Positions 1 to 9,203 of a DNA stretch of 64,000 bases are shown piece after piece. The stretch's first letter is position 1. Each line of letters starts with the position of its first letter. The position numbers and the translations under genes are program-made. This DNA comes from Shewanella atlantica. GTDB lineage: Bacteria; Pseudomonadota; Gammaproteobacteria; Enterobacterales; Shewanellaceae. The notes below the pieces were generated by a model that did not search any database, was not told the origin of the DNA, and was given only the letters and a program-made list of their open reading frames with translations. The stretch spans positions 496,001 to 560,000 of the forward strand of contig NZ_RXNV01000002.1 in the NCBI RefSeq assembly GCF_003966265.1, given 5' to 3'.

Positions 1-1
1 T

Positions 2-1297
2 GCGATTAAGGTACTCGAACAACCTTATGTTTGGGATGGGCTTAAACGCGCACTGAGATCCAGAAAGCTTAGCCTTAGTTCACTCGAACGCGAAGTCTCA
101 CTTTCAGGCACCATCTCATTGGATCCTGAGGCTATTCCATTAGATATCAAGATTATTTTACTTGGCGATTATCAAACTTATCAGCTTCTACAGCATTACG
201 ATCCTGAGTTCAGTGAGTTATTCAGAGTAACTGCCGACTTCGAAGACGTGATGCCACGCACACAAAAATCTGAAGCCCAATACGCTCAATTTATCTCGAG
301 TATTATCCACGGCAATAAGATGCTGCATTGCGACCGTAGTGCAATAAAACGCATTATTGAGTTCAGCTCCCGACAGGCCGATGATCAGAACAAGCTCTCG
401 CTGCACTCTGCCGATATAGCTAACCTGCTACGCGAGTCTAACTATTGCGCTCGTTCAGGCAAGGCCAACATGATCCGTGCCAGCCATGTTGAGCAGGCAC
501 TACATAATAATGAACTCAGGGTATGTCGACTCAAAGACAATGTGATGCAGAGTTTTGTCAATGGTACTACCCTGATAAGTACGCAGGCCCATGCCATAGG
601 TCAGGTCAATGCCCTGTCTGTGATTGCAACCTCAGATCATCAATTTGGTGTGCCTAACCGGATAACCGCCACCACCGCATTTGGTGAGGGTAAGGTTTTC
701 GATATCGAGCGAAAGGTCGCACTCGGTGGCCGCCTGCACTCCAAGGGGGTGATGATCCTATCGGCTTACCTTGCCTCTATCTTAGGCCAAACGGCCAAGA
801 TACCTTTGACCACTCACCTCACTTTCGAGCAATCATACGGTGGTGTCGATGGTGATAGCGCCTCAATGGCTGAACTGTGTGCCATGGTGTCGGCGTTTTC
901 TCAACAGCCCATCAGGCAAGATATCGCCATCACAGGTTCCATGAACCAATTTGGCGAGGCTCAACCAATCGGCGGCGTCAATGAGAAGATCGAGGGCTTC
1001 TTCGATGTGTGTGCCATCAAAGGACGTAAAGCGACTCAGGGAGTGATTATTCCTAAATCTAATGTTCAAAACCTGATGCTACGTAAAGATATTGTAGAAG
1101 CGGTTAAGAAAGGTAAATTTAATATCTGGGCAATTGAACATGTCACCCAGGCCATAGAACTGATGACGGGAATTCCTTCGGGAATGAATGTCAAAGGTAG
1201 CCGTAAGTCTGCTACATACCCCGATAAATCTATATTCGGTATGGCTCAACTACGATTGGAAAAATTAAGGAAAGAGAACCCTAAAGTCGCTAAGTAA
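2..1297 (+). CDS. Lon-family ATP-dependent protease (LonB-like), 5' truncated by the window
   Basis: The reading frame is open from base 2, so the gene begins upstream of the window; the internal TTG at 119 is not a real start. About 431 residues are visible: a helical lid region followed by the S16 serine protease domain. The catalytic dyad can be seen: Ser in the GGVDGDSAS motif (codon 857-859) and Lys in the GGVNEKIEG motif (codon 986-988). The AAA+ ATPase part with its Walker motifs must lie upstream. Lon-type proteases degrade damaged and short-lived regulatory proteins in the cytoplasm. The protease core and the position of the Ser/Lys dyad resemble the LonB-like proteins of gammaproteobacteria more than the ordinary Lon, but without the N-terminal part this remains an inference. 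It converges with the stress protein gene downstream. Confidence 0.88.
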   Translation, partial: AIKVLEQPYVWDGLKRALRSRKLSLSSLEREVSLSGTISLDPEAIPLDIKIILLGDYQTYQLLQHYDPEFSELFRVTADFEDVMPRTQKSEAQYAQFISSIIHGNKMLHCDRSAIKRIIEFSSRQADDQNKLSLHSADIANLLRESNYCARSGKANMIRASHVEQALHNNELRVCRLKDNVMQSFVNGTTLISTQAHAIGQVNALSVIATSDHQFGVPNRITATTAFGEGKVFDIERKVALGGRLHSKGVMILSAYLASILGQTAKIPLTTHLTFEQSYGGVDGDSASMAELCAMVSAFSQQPIRQDIAITGSMNQFGEAQPIGGVNEKIEGFFDVCAIKGRKATQGVIIPKSNVQNLMLRKDIVEAVKKGKFNIWAIEHVTQAIELMTGIPSGMNVKGSRKSATYPDKSIFGMAQLRLEKLRKENPKVAK

Positions 1298-1329
1298 GGA
1301 AAATAACGAAGAAGGTTTATGACCTTTAT

Positions 1330-1365
1330 CATCGATGACCCGTGATTGTTAACAGGTCATCGATG
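1330..1365. terminator. Hairpin between convergent genes
   Basis: A perfect 11-bp inverted repeat (CATCGATGACC and its complement) with a 14-nt loop lies between the convergent lon-like and usp genes. No clear U-tract follows on either strand, so its role as a bidirectional terminator is inferred from position and stem strength. Confidence 0.5.
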
Positions 1366-1391
1366 CCTGGCCTTATCCTTACCATTTATGG

Positions 1392-1832
1392 TTAAGGGAC
1401 TAATACCAGCGGAATACCGATATAGTGGGCTAATTTGTTAGCGACACTACCGAGTATCAGGTCAGCGAAACGAGAGCGACCTCGGCGGCCGACAAAGAGC
1501 ATATTGGCGCGTTCCTCTTTTGCACAATCATGCAGTACCTGTGCAGGATCGCCCCATACCAACTCAGTAGTTATCGGTACATCCGTTCCACCATATTTTC
1601 GTTTAAGTGGTTCGAGTACATTCTTTGTGACCTGCTTTTCCTCTTCGTCTCTGTCTAAAATAATTGGTGGGGCCACCTCTTCTAACATCATAGGTTGAAC
1701 TGCCGGCCAACTCAGCACATAGACCAATTTTACCTGTGCATCGGTTTGCTTAGCTAAATGTACGGCTCGTTCCACTGCCCTTTCGCCCCACTCGCTACCA
1801 TCCACACCCACAAGATATAGACATTTATTCAT
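1392..1832 (-). CDS. Universal stress protein, UspA family
   Basis: A 146-residue single-domain protein, normal length for one Usp domain. The N-terminus has the usual beta strand followed by GVDGSEWGERA. The C-terminal part contains the ATP-binding signature G-x2-G-x9-G-S, seen as GRRGRSRFADLILGS, so it probably belongs to the nucleotide-binding class. These cytoplasmic proteins accumulate under starvation, oxygen limitation or energy stress. It lies downstream of the acyl carrier protein gene on the same strand, separated by about 255 bases, so it could be read through from the pyruvate dehydrogenase-like operon or have its own promoter. Its exact role is not deducible from sequence. Confidence 0.9.
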   Translation of the reverse strand: MNKCLYLVGVDGSEWGERAVERAVHLAKQTDAQVKLVYVLSWPAVQPMMLEEVAPPIILDRDEEEKQVTKNVLEPLKRKYGGTDVPITTELVWGDPAQVLHDCAKEERANMLFVGRRGRSRFADLILGSVANKLAHYIGIPLVLVP

Positions 1833-2087
1833 CAGTTATCTCCATTGTGCTAAACCAGAAACCTCATAGGTACATTGCACTGCTCACCGATGAGTTATAC
1901 CTCTATCATGCCAAGCAAAAAAACAGCCGTCCAGCCTTGATTTAAATATATTTTTGATACTCAATCAGAGCCCAGCGACACAGCCTGTGTCGCGTAGAAC
2001 ATATAAGATCAAATTAAGAAAGTGAGAAGAAACTAACAGTGATAATTGAAACACTAACCTTGCTAAGGTGAGCATTTTTTGTTTTTC

Positions 2088-2333
2088 TTACTCTGTTTTT
2101 TGCTCAAGATATGCCACCATTTTCTTAAATGTATTCACATTCTGGTAGTCTCCCTCGGTTATTTTCACCCCTGTTAATTTCTTTATTTCGATCAGGTAAT
2201 TCAAAAAGTCCATAGAGTCTAAATCACATTCATCACGTAGATCTTCATCAACATCAATATCTTCAAGCTCAATCTCCGGGGCTATCTCCTGTATCGCTTT
2301 CATTAAGACAACTTTTATCTCTTGGATTTTCAT
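2088..2333 (-). CDS. Acyl carrier protein-like, last gene of the PDH-like operon
   Basis: An 81-residue acidic protein with the acyl carrier fold. The phosphopantetheine attachment Ser is residue 40 in the motif CDLDSMDF, close to the DSL motif of ACPs. It is not the fatty acid synthase AcpP: the sequence is divergent and the gene is not near fab genes. Its ATG overlaps the stop of the E2 gene (ATGA arrangement), so translation is coupled to the acyltransferase. This position suggests that it accepts an acyl group from the E2 core or supplies one to a partner, but that is inference. After its stop there are about 255 bases without a recognisable gene before usp. Confidence 0.85.
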   Translation of the reverse strand: MKIQEIKVVLMKAIQEIAPEIELEDIDVDEDLRDECDLDSMDFLNYLIEIKKLTGVKITEGDYQNVNTFKKMVAYLEQKTE

Positions 2334-3526
2334 AACAGCTCCGGTTTCTGCAGTTGTTTTGACAAAGCATTAAGGAACTTTGCCCCTAACATACCATCGA
2401 TAACCCGGTGATCGGCACTCAGGCACACACTCATTACTTCGGAGTTTACGAGGTCCCCGTCAACCAGTTGTGGTGTCTCTCTTACCTTTCCAAAACCAAT
2501 AATGGCCACCTGTGGAGGATAGATAACACCAAATACGGTATCGGTTCCACGTTCGCCCATATTCGTTATGGTAATGGTTGCATCGGTTAGCTCCGAGCTA
2601 CGCAGATGTCCGCTACGCCCTCTTACCGATATGTCGCGGATGGCCTCCATGGTTTCATCTACCGATAGTTTATCCACATTATGGATAGCCGGGACGACCA
2701 ATCCCCCCTGACGTAAGCTGATCACGTTACCTATGTGGATCTCTTCTGCATGTACAAATTGATTATTTTGATAAAAACCATTTAAATCCGGGTATTTCAT
2801 CAATGCCTTTGCCGCGGCTTTCAATAACAGAGCTAAAAGCAATATATGCTGATCCGGCGCTCTATCTTCATTGGTTCGCTTTAACCACTGCAGTGCATTA
2901 CCCAGTTCGATATCTAAGGATTGATAAAAATGGGGGATCTCGTTTTTTGATTTACTCATTGCCGATGCAATAGCGCCGCGCATTGCCTTTTTAGTATTAA
3001 TGGCGTCATCGACTTCGATGGCGTTTGTACGATCGATATTGCTACCCGATAGATCTCTCAATAAAATTGCGCCCAGTGGGCCGCTGCCCTTAACCTCTGT
3101 TAAATCCAGTCTTTGATCCATAGCCATTTTGCGAACAACCGGAGAAGCTAAAGGAGTACTTGTCTCTACATGAGTGAGCGATATTGAGTCTAATGGAGTT
3201 ACAGTTACTGAATCTAATGGGGTGACTTTTGCTCTTTCACCAGGTTCGGTTAATGTCACTCGCGCCATAACGGTGCCGACGGGCAGAGTGACGATAGGTT
3301 CATGTAATATTTCACTGATGACCCCAGTGTGGTACACCTCCATATCGATCGCACCTTTTTGTGTTTCGATAACTGCAATAACATCGCCCCGTTTTACCGG
3401 GTCTCCGGGCTTAACCAGCCATTCAACTAACATCCCCTCTGTCATATCGGCCCCCAGAGAGGGCATAATAATGTCTTCTACAATGTCGTTTCCCAAAATC
3501 TCTGCCACAGAATCTTCTTCCTTCAT
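2330..3526 (-). CDS. Dihydrolipoamide acyltransferase (E2) of a pyruvate dehydrogenase-like complex
   Basis: This E2 has the usual domain order: one lipoyl domain at the N-terminus (lipoyl Lys in ETQKGAID), a small E3-binding domain (around PVVRKMAMDQRLDL) and a catalytic acyltransferase core with the active-site motif SADHRVIDG near the C-terminus. I place the start at 3526, where AAGGAG stands 6 bases before ATG, giving 398 residues. A longer frame exists, and an ATG at 3559 overlaps the E1 beta stop, but residues upstream have no E2 character. It catalyses transfer of an acyl group from E1 through lipoate to CoA. No E3 (lipoamide dehydrogenase) gene is in this operon, so the complex would borrow the housekeeping E3. 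Confidence 0.9.
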   Translation of the reverse strand: MKEEDSVAEILGNDIVEDIIMPSLGADMTEGMLVEWLVKPGDPVKRGDVIAVIETQKGAIDMEVYHTGVISEILHEPIVTLPVGTVMARVTLTEPGERAKVTPLDSVTVTPLDSISLTHVETSTPLASPVVRKMAMDQRLDLTEVKGSGPLGAILLRDLSGSNIDRTNAIEVDDAINTKKAMRGAIASAMSKSKNEIPHFYQSLDIELGNALQWLKRTNEDRAPDQHILLLALLLKAAAKALMKYPDLNGFYQNNQFVHAEEIHIGNVISLRQGGLVVPAIHNVDKLSVDETMEAIRDISVRGRSGHLRSSELTDATITITNMGERGTDTVFGVIYPPQVAIIGFGKVRETPQLVDGDLVNSEVMSVCLSADHRVIDGMLGAKFLNALSKQLQKPELL

Positions 3527-3558
3527 CTGCAACTCCTTGTGGTCACTTTCTCTGTCCA

Positions 3559-4542
3559 TCAGCGGCCTTCCATTATGGCTTGAGCCATTTCGACGATCTG
3601 TTCTGCCTGAGGAAGCGCCGCCTGCTCCAGGTGGCTCGGATAGGGGATCGGCACTTCGGCGGTGCAGACTCGTTTGACCGGGGCATCTAAAGACCAAAAA
3701 CCTTGCTCCATGATGATGGCACTGATCTCTCCGGCCAGCCCACAGGTTTTCCAGCCTTCATCAATGATGATGGCACGATGGGTCTTCGCAACACTGGATA
3801 AGAACGTATCCGTGTCCAGTGGACGTAGGCAGCGCAGGTCCACGACCTCGGCACTAATGTTTATCTCGGCAAGCTTATCTGCCGCATCTAAGGCCTTATG
3901 CAGGCTACCTCCATAAGTGATAAGGGTGACATCATCTCCCAGTCTACGCACCAGCGCACTCTCCATATCGGCTTCAGGTGCTTCAGAAACTTCTCCACTC
4001 TCATTCAATAACATGACATGTTCAAAAATAATCACGGGATCGGGATCCCTCAATGCCTGTCCCAACATATGCCTGGCATCAGTGTGAGTGCCTGGGCTCA
4101 AGACTTTTAACCCAGGAATATGCGCGTAAAAATTTTCCCAGCTATGCGAGTGTTGCGCGGCCAATTGACGCCCTGCACCGCAAGCCATTCGGATCACGAC
4201 CGGGATATTAAACTGGCCTCCCGACATATGCCGTAATGTGGCAGCACTATTGACGATTTGATCCATAGCCAACAAGCTGAAGTTAACCGTCATCACCTCG
4301 ATAATGGGCCTTAGTCCACCCATTGCTGCACCAATTCCAACACCAACGAACCCGGACTCACACAGGGGCGTATCGATAATTCTCTGCTCGCCATAGTAAT
4401 CAAACAAACCTTTACTCACCGCGTAGCAACCACCATAGCGGCCTACATCTTCCCCCATCAGGAATACACGCTCATCATCTTCCAGGGCCTGCTCTATCCC
4501 CGCACGTAATGCTTCTCTGTATGTTAAGGTTTGAGCATTCAT
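3559..4542 (-). CDS. Pyruvate dehydrogenase E1 component, beta subunit
   Basis: A 327-residue transketolase-like subunit, typical length for the beta chain of the alpha2-beta2 E1. It begins with the usual [16 protein letters not shown] segment followed by [11 protein letters not shown], and carries the [23 protein letters not shown] region and the C-terminal domain ending in the [16 protein letters not shown] segment, which is characteristic of PDH and branched-chain E1 beta. With the alpha subunit it binds thiamine diphosphate and decarboxylates a 2-oxoacid, transferring the acyl group to E2 lipoate. Its ATG overlaps the alpha-subunit stop by four bases. Substrate could be pyruvate, acetoin or a branched 2-oxoacid; the acetyl-CoA synthetase neighbour favours a two-carbon acyl group. 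Confidence 0.92.
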   Translation of the reverse strand: MNAQTLTYREALRAGIEQALEDDERVFLMGEDVGRYGGCYAVSKGLFDYYGEQRIIDTPLCESGFVGVGIGAAMGGLRPIIEVMTVNFSLLAMDQIVNSAATLRHMSGGQFNIPVVIRMACGAGRQLAAQHSHSWENFYAHIPGLKVLSPGTHTDARHMLGQALRDPDPVIIFEHVMLLNESGEVSEAPEADMESALVRRLGDDVTLITYGGSLHKALDAADKLAEINISAEVVDLRCLRPLDTDTFLSSVAKTHRAIIIDEGWKTCGLAGEISAIIMEQGFWSLDAPVKRVCTAEVPIPYPSHLEQAALPQAEQIVEMAQAIMEGR

Positions 4543-5534
4543 CCCGGCTCTCCTTCTCGAGTTGGACTATAGACATCTTTGCAGAGATCCCCGGTATCCT
4601 CCCAGGCGCCCCCTTCGGCAAATTCGATGGCGGCTTCGATTTCGGCTTTTATTTCTGTCTCCAGCTCATCGAGCTCATCTTCATTGAAATGATTATTTTC
4701 TTTTAACCAGTTCTGTAACCTGATCACCGGTCCCTTCTCCTCCCACTGACGGATCTCCTCTTTTTCACGATAGAGTTGCCCGTCGAAACTCGAGTGACCA
4801 CGGAAGCGATAGGTTTTACACTCCATAAAGTATGGCTGAGAGGTTGTCTTTATCAGTTCCAGCGCAGAAGAGGTTGCCGATTCTACATCGACGACATTCA
4901 TACCATCGACCTGAGAGGAAGCCATGCCATAGCCGGATGCTTTCCTGGCCAGATTGGTTTCAGACTCAGACAGAGACAAGGCCGTCCCCATAGCGTAACC
5001 ATTATTTTCACACACAAACAAAACGGGAAGCTTCCATAACACGGCAAGGTTCATGGCTTCATGAAACTCTCCTTCAGCTACGGCACCCTCACCGAAGAAA
5101 CAGACAGTCACCGCGTCTCTATCTTGCTTTTTATTTGCCATTGCCAGTCCGGCAGCTAAGGGTAAACCGCCGGCCACGATGGCATTACCACCATAGAAAC
5201 TCATCTGCTTATCGAACAGGTGCATCGAGCCCCCACGCCCCCTGCTGCAACCATTGGTTCGACCAAACATCTCAGCCAGTATGCTACCCATCGACAGACC
5301 GCGTGCCAGTGCATGACCATGTTCCCGATAGGTGGCTACTATTTGATCTTCCGGGCTCAACACAGACATCACCCCAACTGCTATAGCCTCTTCGCCTATG
5401 TACAGGTGTAAGAAACCACGTATTTTCTCCTCGGCGTAGAGCTGCGTACATTTCTCCTCGAAGCGACGAATACGCAGCATCTGCCTTAGCTGATTAATCA
5501 GATGTACTCTATCTATACGTAATTTTTGATTCAT
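4539..5534 (-). CDS. Pyruvate dehydrogenase E1 component, alpha subunit
   Basis: A 331-residue E1 alpha subunit. Visible family motifs are [20 protein letters not shown] around the active-site loop and the thiamine diphosphate-binding stretch beginning [15 protein letters not shown] and ending in the NNGYAMG motif. The regulatory-type Ser loop [10 protein letters not shown] is present. It pairs with the adjacent beta subunit. The ATG overlaps the stop of the acetyl-CoA synthetase gene by four bases, so the genes are strictly co-transcribed. The separate alpha/beta E1 form differs from the single-chain AceE that gammaproteobacteria use in their main pyruvate dehydrogenase, which implies a second, specialised complex. 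Confidence 0.92.
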   Translation of the reverse strand: MNQKLRIDRVHLINQLRQMLRIRRFEEKCTQLYAEEKIRGFLHLYIGEEAIAVGVMSVLSPEDQIVATYREHGHALARGLSMGSILAEMFGRTNGCSRGRGGSMHLFDKQMSFYGGNAIVAGGLPLAAGLAMANKKQDRDAVTVCFFGEGAVAEGEFHEAMNLAVLWKLPVLFVCENNGYAMGTALSLSESETNLARKASGYGMASSQVDGMNVVDVESATSSALELIKTTSQPYFMECKTYRFRGHSSFDGQLYREKEEIRQWEEKGPVIRLQNWLKENNHFNEDELDELETEIKAEIEAAIEFAEGGAWEDTGDLCKDVYSPTREGEPG

Positions 5535-7300
5535 TGCTCGTCACTCTCCAAGGTTGAAATATCACCTTCCGGTAGGCCAAGTTCTCGTGCCTTTAACAGG
5601 CGACGCATTATTTTTCCACTACGGGTTTTGGGCAGATTTTGGCGAAATACGATCTCTTTTGGAGCGACGGCGGCACCTAAGCGTTTGCGGGCGAAGCCTT
5701 TCAGCTCCTTTTGCAGCGCCTCTAGTGTTTGCTCTGTCTGCTCTACGTTCGGTTTCAATGCCACATAGGCTTTAACCATCTCACCGGTCAGCTCGTCCGG
5801 AATGCCAATGACTCCCGCTTCGGCTACGCTTTCATGCTCCATTAAGGCACTTTCTACCTCAAAGGGACCGATCAGGTGACCCGATGATTTAATCAAGTCG
5901 TCGACGCGACCAACGAACCAGTAATAGCCCTGTTCATCACGCATGGCTAGATCGCCGCTCAGGTACCAGCCATGATTAAAACAGCGCTCATACCTTTCAC
6001 TCTGATGCAGGTAACCGCGAAACATGGATGGCCAGCCCTGCTTTAACGCCAGCTCACCGGTTTCCATCGGTTTATGCACCTCTTCAACATCACCTTGCTC
6101 ATTTCGTTTAACGATCCCGGCTGTGATCCCGGGCAGAGGCTGACCCATAGAGCCGGGTTTTATTGCCTGACTCGCATAGTTGGCAATCATGATCGCCCCG
6201 GTTTCTGTCTGCCACCAATTATCATGAAACGGAAGGCCCAAGGTCTTCTCTCCCCAGATAACCGCTTCAGGGTTCAGGGGTTCACCGACACTTGCAATAA
6301 AACGTAATGCCGAGAGATCATATCCCTGTCTAACTTCACTCCCCGCCCTCATCAACATTCGAATGGCTGTAGGTGCGGTATACCAGACCGTTATGTGCTG
6401 TTCCTGTAAGATCCGATACCAGCGCTCCACTTCAAACTCAGCCTCATCGACGATCATCGTCGCCCCCATGCATAATGGAGCGACAATGCCGTAGGAGGTA
6501 CCTGTCACCCAACCGGGATCGGCTGTGCACCAATAGATATCCGATGGGTGAAGATCGAGTGCGTAATAAGCCGATAGCTTATGCTCCTCTACGGCCTGAT
6601 GAACATGTATCACCCCCTTGGGCTTACCCGTGGTGCCACTGGTAAAATGCAATAATGCCATCTCATCCTTTTGAGTATTCGCACAAGGGTAATGGGGATC
6701 TCCCTGACTCATTAACTCAGGTAGTGCATAACAGCCCTCGTCCAGCTCACCGCTGCCATCTATCAATAAAATGGCCTTAAGGTATGGCAACTCGTGCCAC
6801 CATGATGCGACTTTTTTTCGATATAGGCTCATGGTCGTGATCAGCACATTTGCTTCACCGATCTCCATTCGCGAACGGATTGGTTCTGGCCCGAAAGCCG
6901 AAAACAAGGGGGTAAATACACAACCCGACTTTAATGTTCCCAGGGCCGAGATATAGAGCAATGGCAGACGACCCGCTAAGCTGAAGACGCGATCTCCCCG
7001 CTCAAATCCCAGACGATGAAGCACGCTGGCAAAGCAACTGGTTTGCTCGGCTAAATCCCGGTAACTGAAATCCATGGTTTCACCCTGTTTACTCAGCCAG
7101 CGCAGGGCCAATTTTTTTTCAATTTCAGTATTCAGGTGACGATCGACCGCTTCATAGGCAATATTTATCCTTTCTCTATGGGAGATATCAGATACTGCCG
7201 AAGGGGGTTCAGAACAAAAGGAGGTGTAGCACTCATGGTAGTCGGTCAAGTTTGATTTGGCTTGCCGCCGAGGTGATTTATCAATAATGGTCTCTGTCAT
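5531..7300 (-). CDS. Acetyl-CoA synthetase-like AMP-forming acyl-CoA ligase
   Basis: A 589-residue member of the adenylate-forming family, closer in length to the AcsA type than to the about 650-residue Acs. The P-loop motif [13 protein letters not shown], the DNWWQTETG motif and the C-terminal catalytic Lys motif [11 protein letters not shown] are all intact; that Lys is commonly acetylated for control in this family. It would convert acetate (or another short acid), ATP and CoA to acyl-CoA and AMP. It is the first gene of the operon with E1 alpha, E1 beta, E2 and the ACP. A perfect FNR-type palindrome lies about 90 bases upstream of its ATG. Exact acid specificity cannot be read by eye. Confidence 0.9.
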   Translation of the reverse strand: MTETIIDKSPRRQAKSNLTDYHECYTSFCSEPPSAVSDISHRERINIAYEAVDRHLNTEIEKKLALRWLSKQGETMDFSYRDLAEQTSCFASVLHRLGFERGDRVFSLAGRLPLLYISALGTLKSGCVFTPLFSAFGPEPIRSRMEIGEANVLITTMSLYRKKVASWWHELPYLKAILLIDGSGELDEGCYALPELMSQGDPHYPCANTQKDEMALLHFTSGTTGKPKGVIHVHQAVEEHKLSAYYALDLHPSDIYWCTADPGWVTGTSYGIVAPLCMGATMIVDEAEFEVERWYRILQEQHITVWYTAPTAIRMLMRAGSEVRQGYDLSALRFIASVGEPLNPEAVIWGEKTLGLPFHDNWWQTETGAIMIANYASQAIKPGSMGQPLPGITAGIVKRNEQGDVEEVHKPMETGELALKQGWPSMFRGYLHQSERYERCFNHGWYLSGDLAMRDEQGYYWFVGRVDDLIKSSGHLIGPFEVESALMEHESVAEAGVIGIPDELTGEMVKAYVALKPNVEQTEQTLEALQKELKGFARKRLGAAVAPKEIVFRQNLPKTRSGKIMRRLLKARELGLPEGDISTLESDEQ

Positions 7301-7389
7301 AAGAAGGTCTTCCCTGGCTCTGAATGGATCCTATCTGGTACAGCCTGGTATCAGTATAGTATTCAATCGACAGACGACTGCTGAATTGC

Positions 7390-7403
7390 TTGATCTACAT
7401 CAA
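7390..7403. promoter_or_regulatory. FNR/EtrA-type palindrome upstream of the acs-PDH-ACP operon
   Basis: TTGATCTACATCAA matches the FNR consensus TTGAT-N4-ATCAA exactly. It lies about 90 bases upstream of the minus-strand acetyl-CoA synthetase start, in the 245-base gap before the pyrophosphatase gene. In Shewanella the FNR homologue EtrA uses this site type. Confidence 0.7.
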
Positions 7404-7470
7404 TCTATTCATAACCTCCTAAAAGTATGCCCGTTATTCACTCTTTATCAGCTCGCGGTTTAGCAGATAC

Positions 7471-7513
7471 AAAAAGGCCGAAGCACTATTTCTAATGAAA
7501 AGTGCTTCGGCCT
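7471..7513 (-). terminator. Rho-independent terminator of the pyrophosphatase gene
   Basis: A perfect 12-bp stem (AGGCCGAAGCAC, 7475-7486, with its complement 7502-7513), a 15-nt loop, and a run of T on the minus strand at 7471-7475. It lies just past the minus-strand ppaC stop. Confidence 0.88.
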
Positions 7514-7545
7514 GCTATTTGGAAGGGTCGAAAAAGCGCTATGGG

Positions 7546-8466
7546 TTAAGCTAATGCTTCCTGCAGCGGCGGCACGACCTGCTTCTTACGGCTCAATACG
7601 CCATCAAGCCACACACGGCCATTTTCAGATGGTTTACCGTAAGCACGCTCGGTTAAAGTCGCATCATCGCTGACAATTAACAGCTCTGAGCCTTCCTTCA
7701 TGATATCGGTCAGCAGCAGTAGCATACTGTGACGCCCACCCTCGGCTTTCATTGCGACAAGATCGGCTTCAAGCTCGGCCTTGATATCATCGAATACTGA
7801 AAGGTCGATAACCTCCAGTTGACCGATACCGACCAGATGGCCGTTCATGTTGAAATCTTTAAAGTCACGCATAACGAGATCACGTACCGGCGTACCTTCG
7901 ACGGCAGACTTAACCTTAAACATCTCCATGCCTAACGCTTTAAAGTCTTCGATACCGGCAATTTCGGCCAGCGCTTCGACACACTTAATATCTGCAGTCG
8001 TACATGTTGGTGACTTAAAGATAACCGTATCACTCAAGATGGCGCACATCATGATTCCGGCAATATTCGCTGGAATTTCAACACCATGAAAATCATACAT
8101 CATCTTAATGATGGTGTTACTGCAACCAACAGGACGGATCCAACACTCAAGTGGTGTAGAGGTGGTCAGATCGCCCAGTTTATGATGGTCGACAATCCCG
8201 ACAATCGTCGCTTCGCCAATATCGTCCGGCGCTTGTGTTAGCTCAGAGTGATCGACAATGTATACCTGTTCACCGGCATAGCTTGTCTTAAACTCAGGTG
8301 CTTCAAAGCCAAATTTTTCTAAGATGAATGCGGTCTCCGGCGATAACTCACCGAGTCGTGCTGCAATCGAAGCTTCACCGATTTGATTTTTCAGGTAAGC
8401 AAGTGCAATCGCACCACAGATGGAATCTGAATCTGGGATCTTATGGCCCACAACATAAACTGACAT
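7546..8466 (-). CDS. ppaC: Manganese-dependent inorganic pyrophosphatase (family II)
   Basis: A 306-residue DHH-family phosphoesterase, the usual length for family II pyrophosphatases. Metal-binding motifs are visible: GHKIPDSDSICGA at the N-terminus, VDHSE, and VDHHKLGD in the middle, with the C-terminal substrate-binding SRKKQVVPPL motif. It hydrolyses pyrophosphate to phosphate in the cytoplasm with Mn or Co, pulling biosynthetic reactions forward, including the AMP-forming ligase reaction next door. It is monocistronic by layout: its own terminator follows and the divergent umuD gene lies upstream. Confidence 0.95.
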   Translation of the reverse strand: MSVYVVGHKIPDSDSICGAIALAYLKNQIGEASIAARLGELSPETAFILEKFGFEAPEFKTSYAGEQVYIVDHSELTQAPDDIGEATIVGIVDHHKLGDLTTSTPLECWIRPVGCSNTIIKMMYDFHGVEIPANIAGIMMCAILSDTVIFKSPTCTTADIKCVEALAEIAGIEDFKALGMEMFKVKSAVEGTPVRDLVMRDFKDFNMNGHLVGIGQLEVIDLSVFDDIKAELEADLVAMKAEGGRHSMLLLLTDIMKEGSELLIVSDDATLTERAYGKPSENGRVWLDGVLSRKKQVVPPLQEALA

Positions 8467-8605
8467 TGATAACTCTCCTATTAGTCCCCCCTATTCTACC
8501 AAATCTCAATCATTTGAAAAACACTAAATTGGCGCTTAAAAGCGCATGCCCGCGCACTGTGGCTAAAAAAGATTGCCTGTTGGGAGATTACTGCTAAACT
8601 TACAA

Positions 8606-8621
8606 CTGTATATTTATACAG
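8606..8621. promoter_or_regulatory. LexA (SOS) box of umuDC
   Basis: CTGTATATTTATACAG differs at only one position from the ideal gammaproteobacterial LexA operator CTGTATATATATACAG. It lies directly before the umuD gene, so LexA would block transcription until DNA damage. Confidence 0.92.
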
Positions 8622-8642
8622 TACATGGTAGATTATAAACTT

Positions 8643-9068
8643 ATGAAAGTGATCCCCATCTCAGCCAGTGCCGGCATTACCGGATTCGAGAGCCCGGCAG
8701 CAGACTATAAGCAACTGCCATTGAGTCTGGATGAGCTACTCGTCGAACATCCAAGCGCCACATTTATCGGCCAGGCCAGCGGCAACTCGATGCAGAATAT
8801 CGGCATATTTGACGGTGATATTCTTATCGTGGACAGGCATGTATCCGTTAAAAATCAAGATGTGATCGTCGCCAATTACAACGGCTGCTTTGTCTGCAAA
8901 ATTATTGATACATACAGACGACTGTTACTGTCTGCCAGCGATGAACACCTGCCGGTAACCATACATGAATACGACCAATTCAGCGTTGAAGGCGTTGTAG
9001 TACGGTCGATACGCTGTCATCGCCCAAGTCCTTTACTGACAAAAGGAGCGGGGAGGAGTGAAAGTTAA
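8643..9068 (+). CDS. umuD: UmuD-type translesion polymerase V accessory protein
   Basis: A LexA-like self-cleaving peptidase of about 141 residues when started at the ATG at 8643 (MKVIPI). An ATG at 8625 in the same frame lies only 3 bases after the SOS box and would leave no room for a ribosome site, so I prefer the inner start. The catalytic Ser is in ASGNSMQ and the Lys in FVCKIID. RecA filaments would trigger autocleavage to UmuD', which joins UmuC to form polymerase V. The predicted cleavage site reads ITGFESPAADY, that is Thr-Gly, where E. coli UmuD has Cys-Gly and LexA has Ala-Gly. The umuC gene follows on the same strand. Confidence 0.9.
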   Translation: MKVIPISASAGITGFESPAADYKQLPLSLDELLVEHPSATFIGQASGNSMQNIGIFDGDILIVDRHVSVKNQDVIVANYNGCFVCKIIDTYRRLLLSASDEHLPVTIHEYDQFSVEGVVVRSIRCHRPSPLLTKGAGRSES

Positions 9069-9071
9069 CTC

Positions 9072-9203
9072 ATGAATAAATTTGATACAAACAACGGCCC
9101 TACCTTAATATATCCCACAATTTCACGTCATAGGCAGGCCTGTACCCCGTCGCTATCAACAGCCGAATCTTGCACATTTTCACCGATAGCAAGGCAGAGA
9201 TAG
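9072..9203 (+). CDS. Possible 43-residue ORF bridging umuD and umuC
   Basis: An ATG three bases after the umuD stop opens a 43-codon frame (MNKFDTNNGPTLIYPT... ending IARQR) whose TAG stop is immediately followed by the umuC ATG. I recognise no family. It could be a real small gene, a leader that couples umuC translation, or chance; the sequence lacks a strong ribosome site. Position is the only support. Confidence 0.25.
   Translation: MNKFDTNNGPTLIYPTISRHRQACTPSLSTAESCTFSPIARQR

Noticed and set aside
3174..3677. 167-residue plus-strand frame over the E2/E1 beta junction
   Set aside because: It is antisense to two clear genes and has no recognisable domain.
3527..3697. N-terminal extension of the E2 frame to 3697
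   Set aside because: It lies inside the E1 beta gene and has no E2-like residues; a good ribosome site precedes ATG at 3526.
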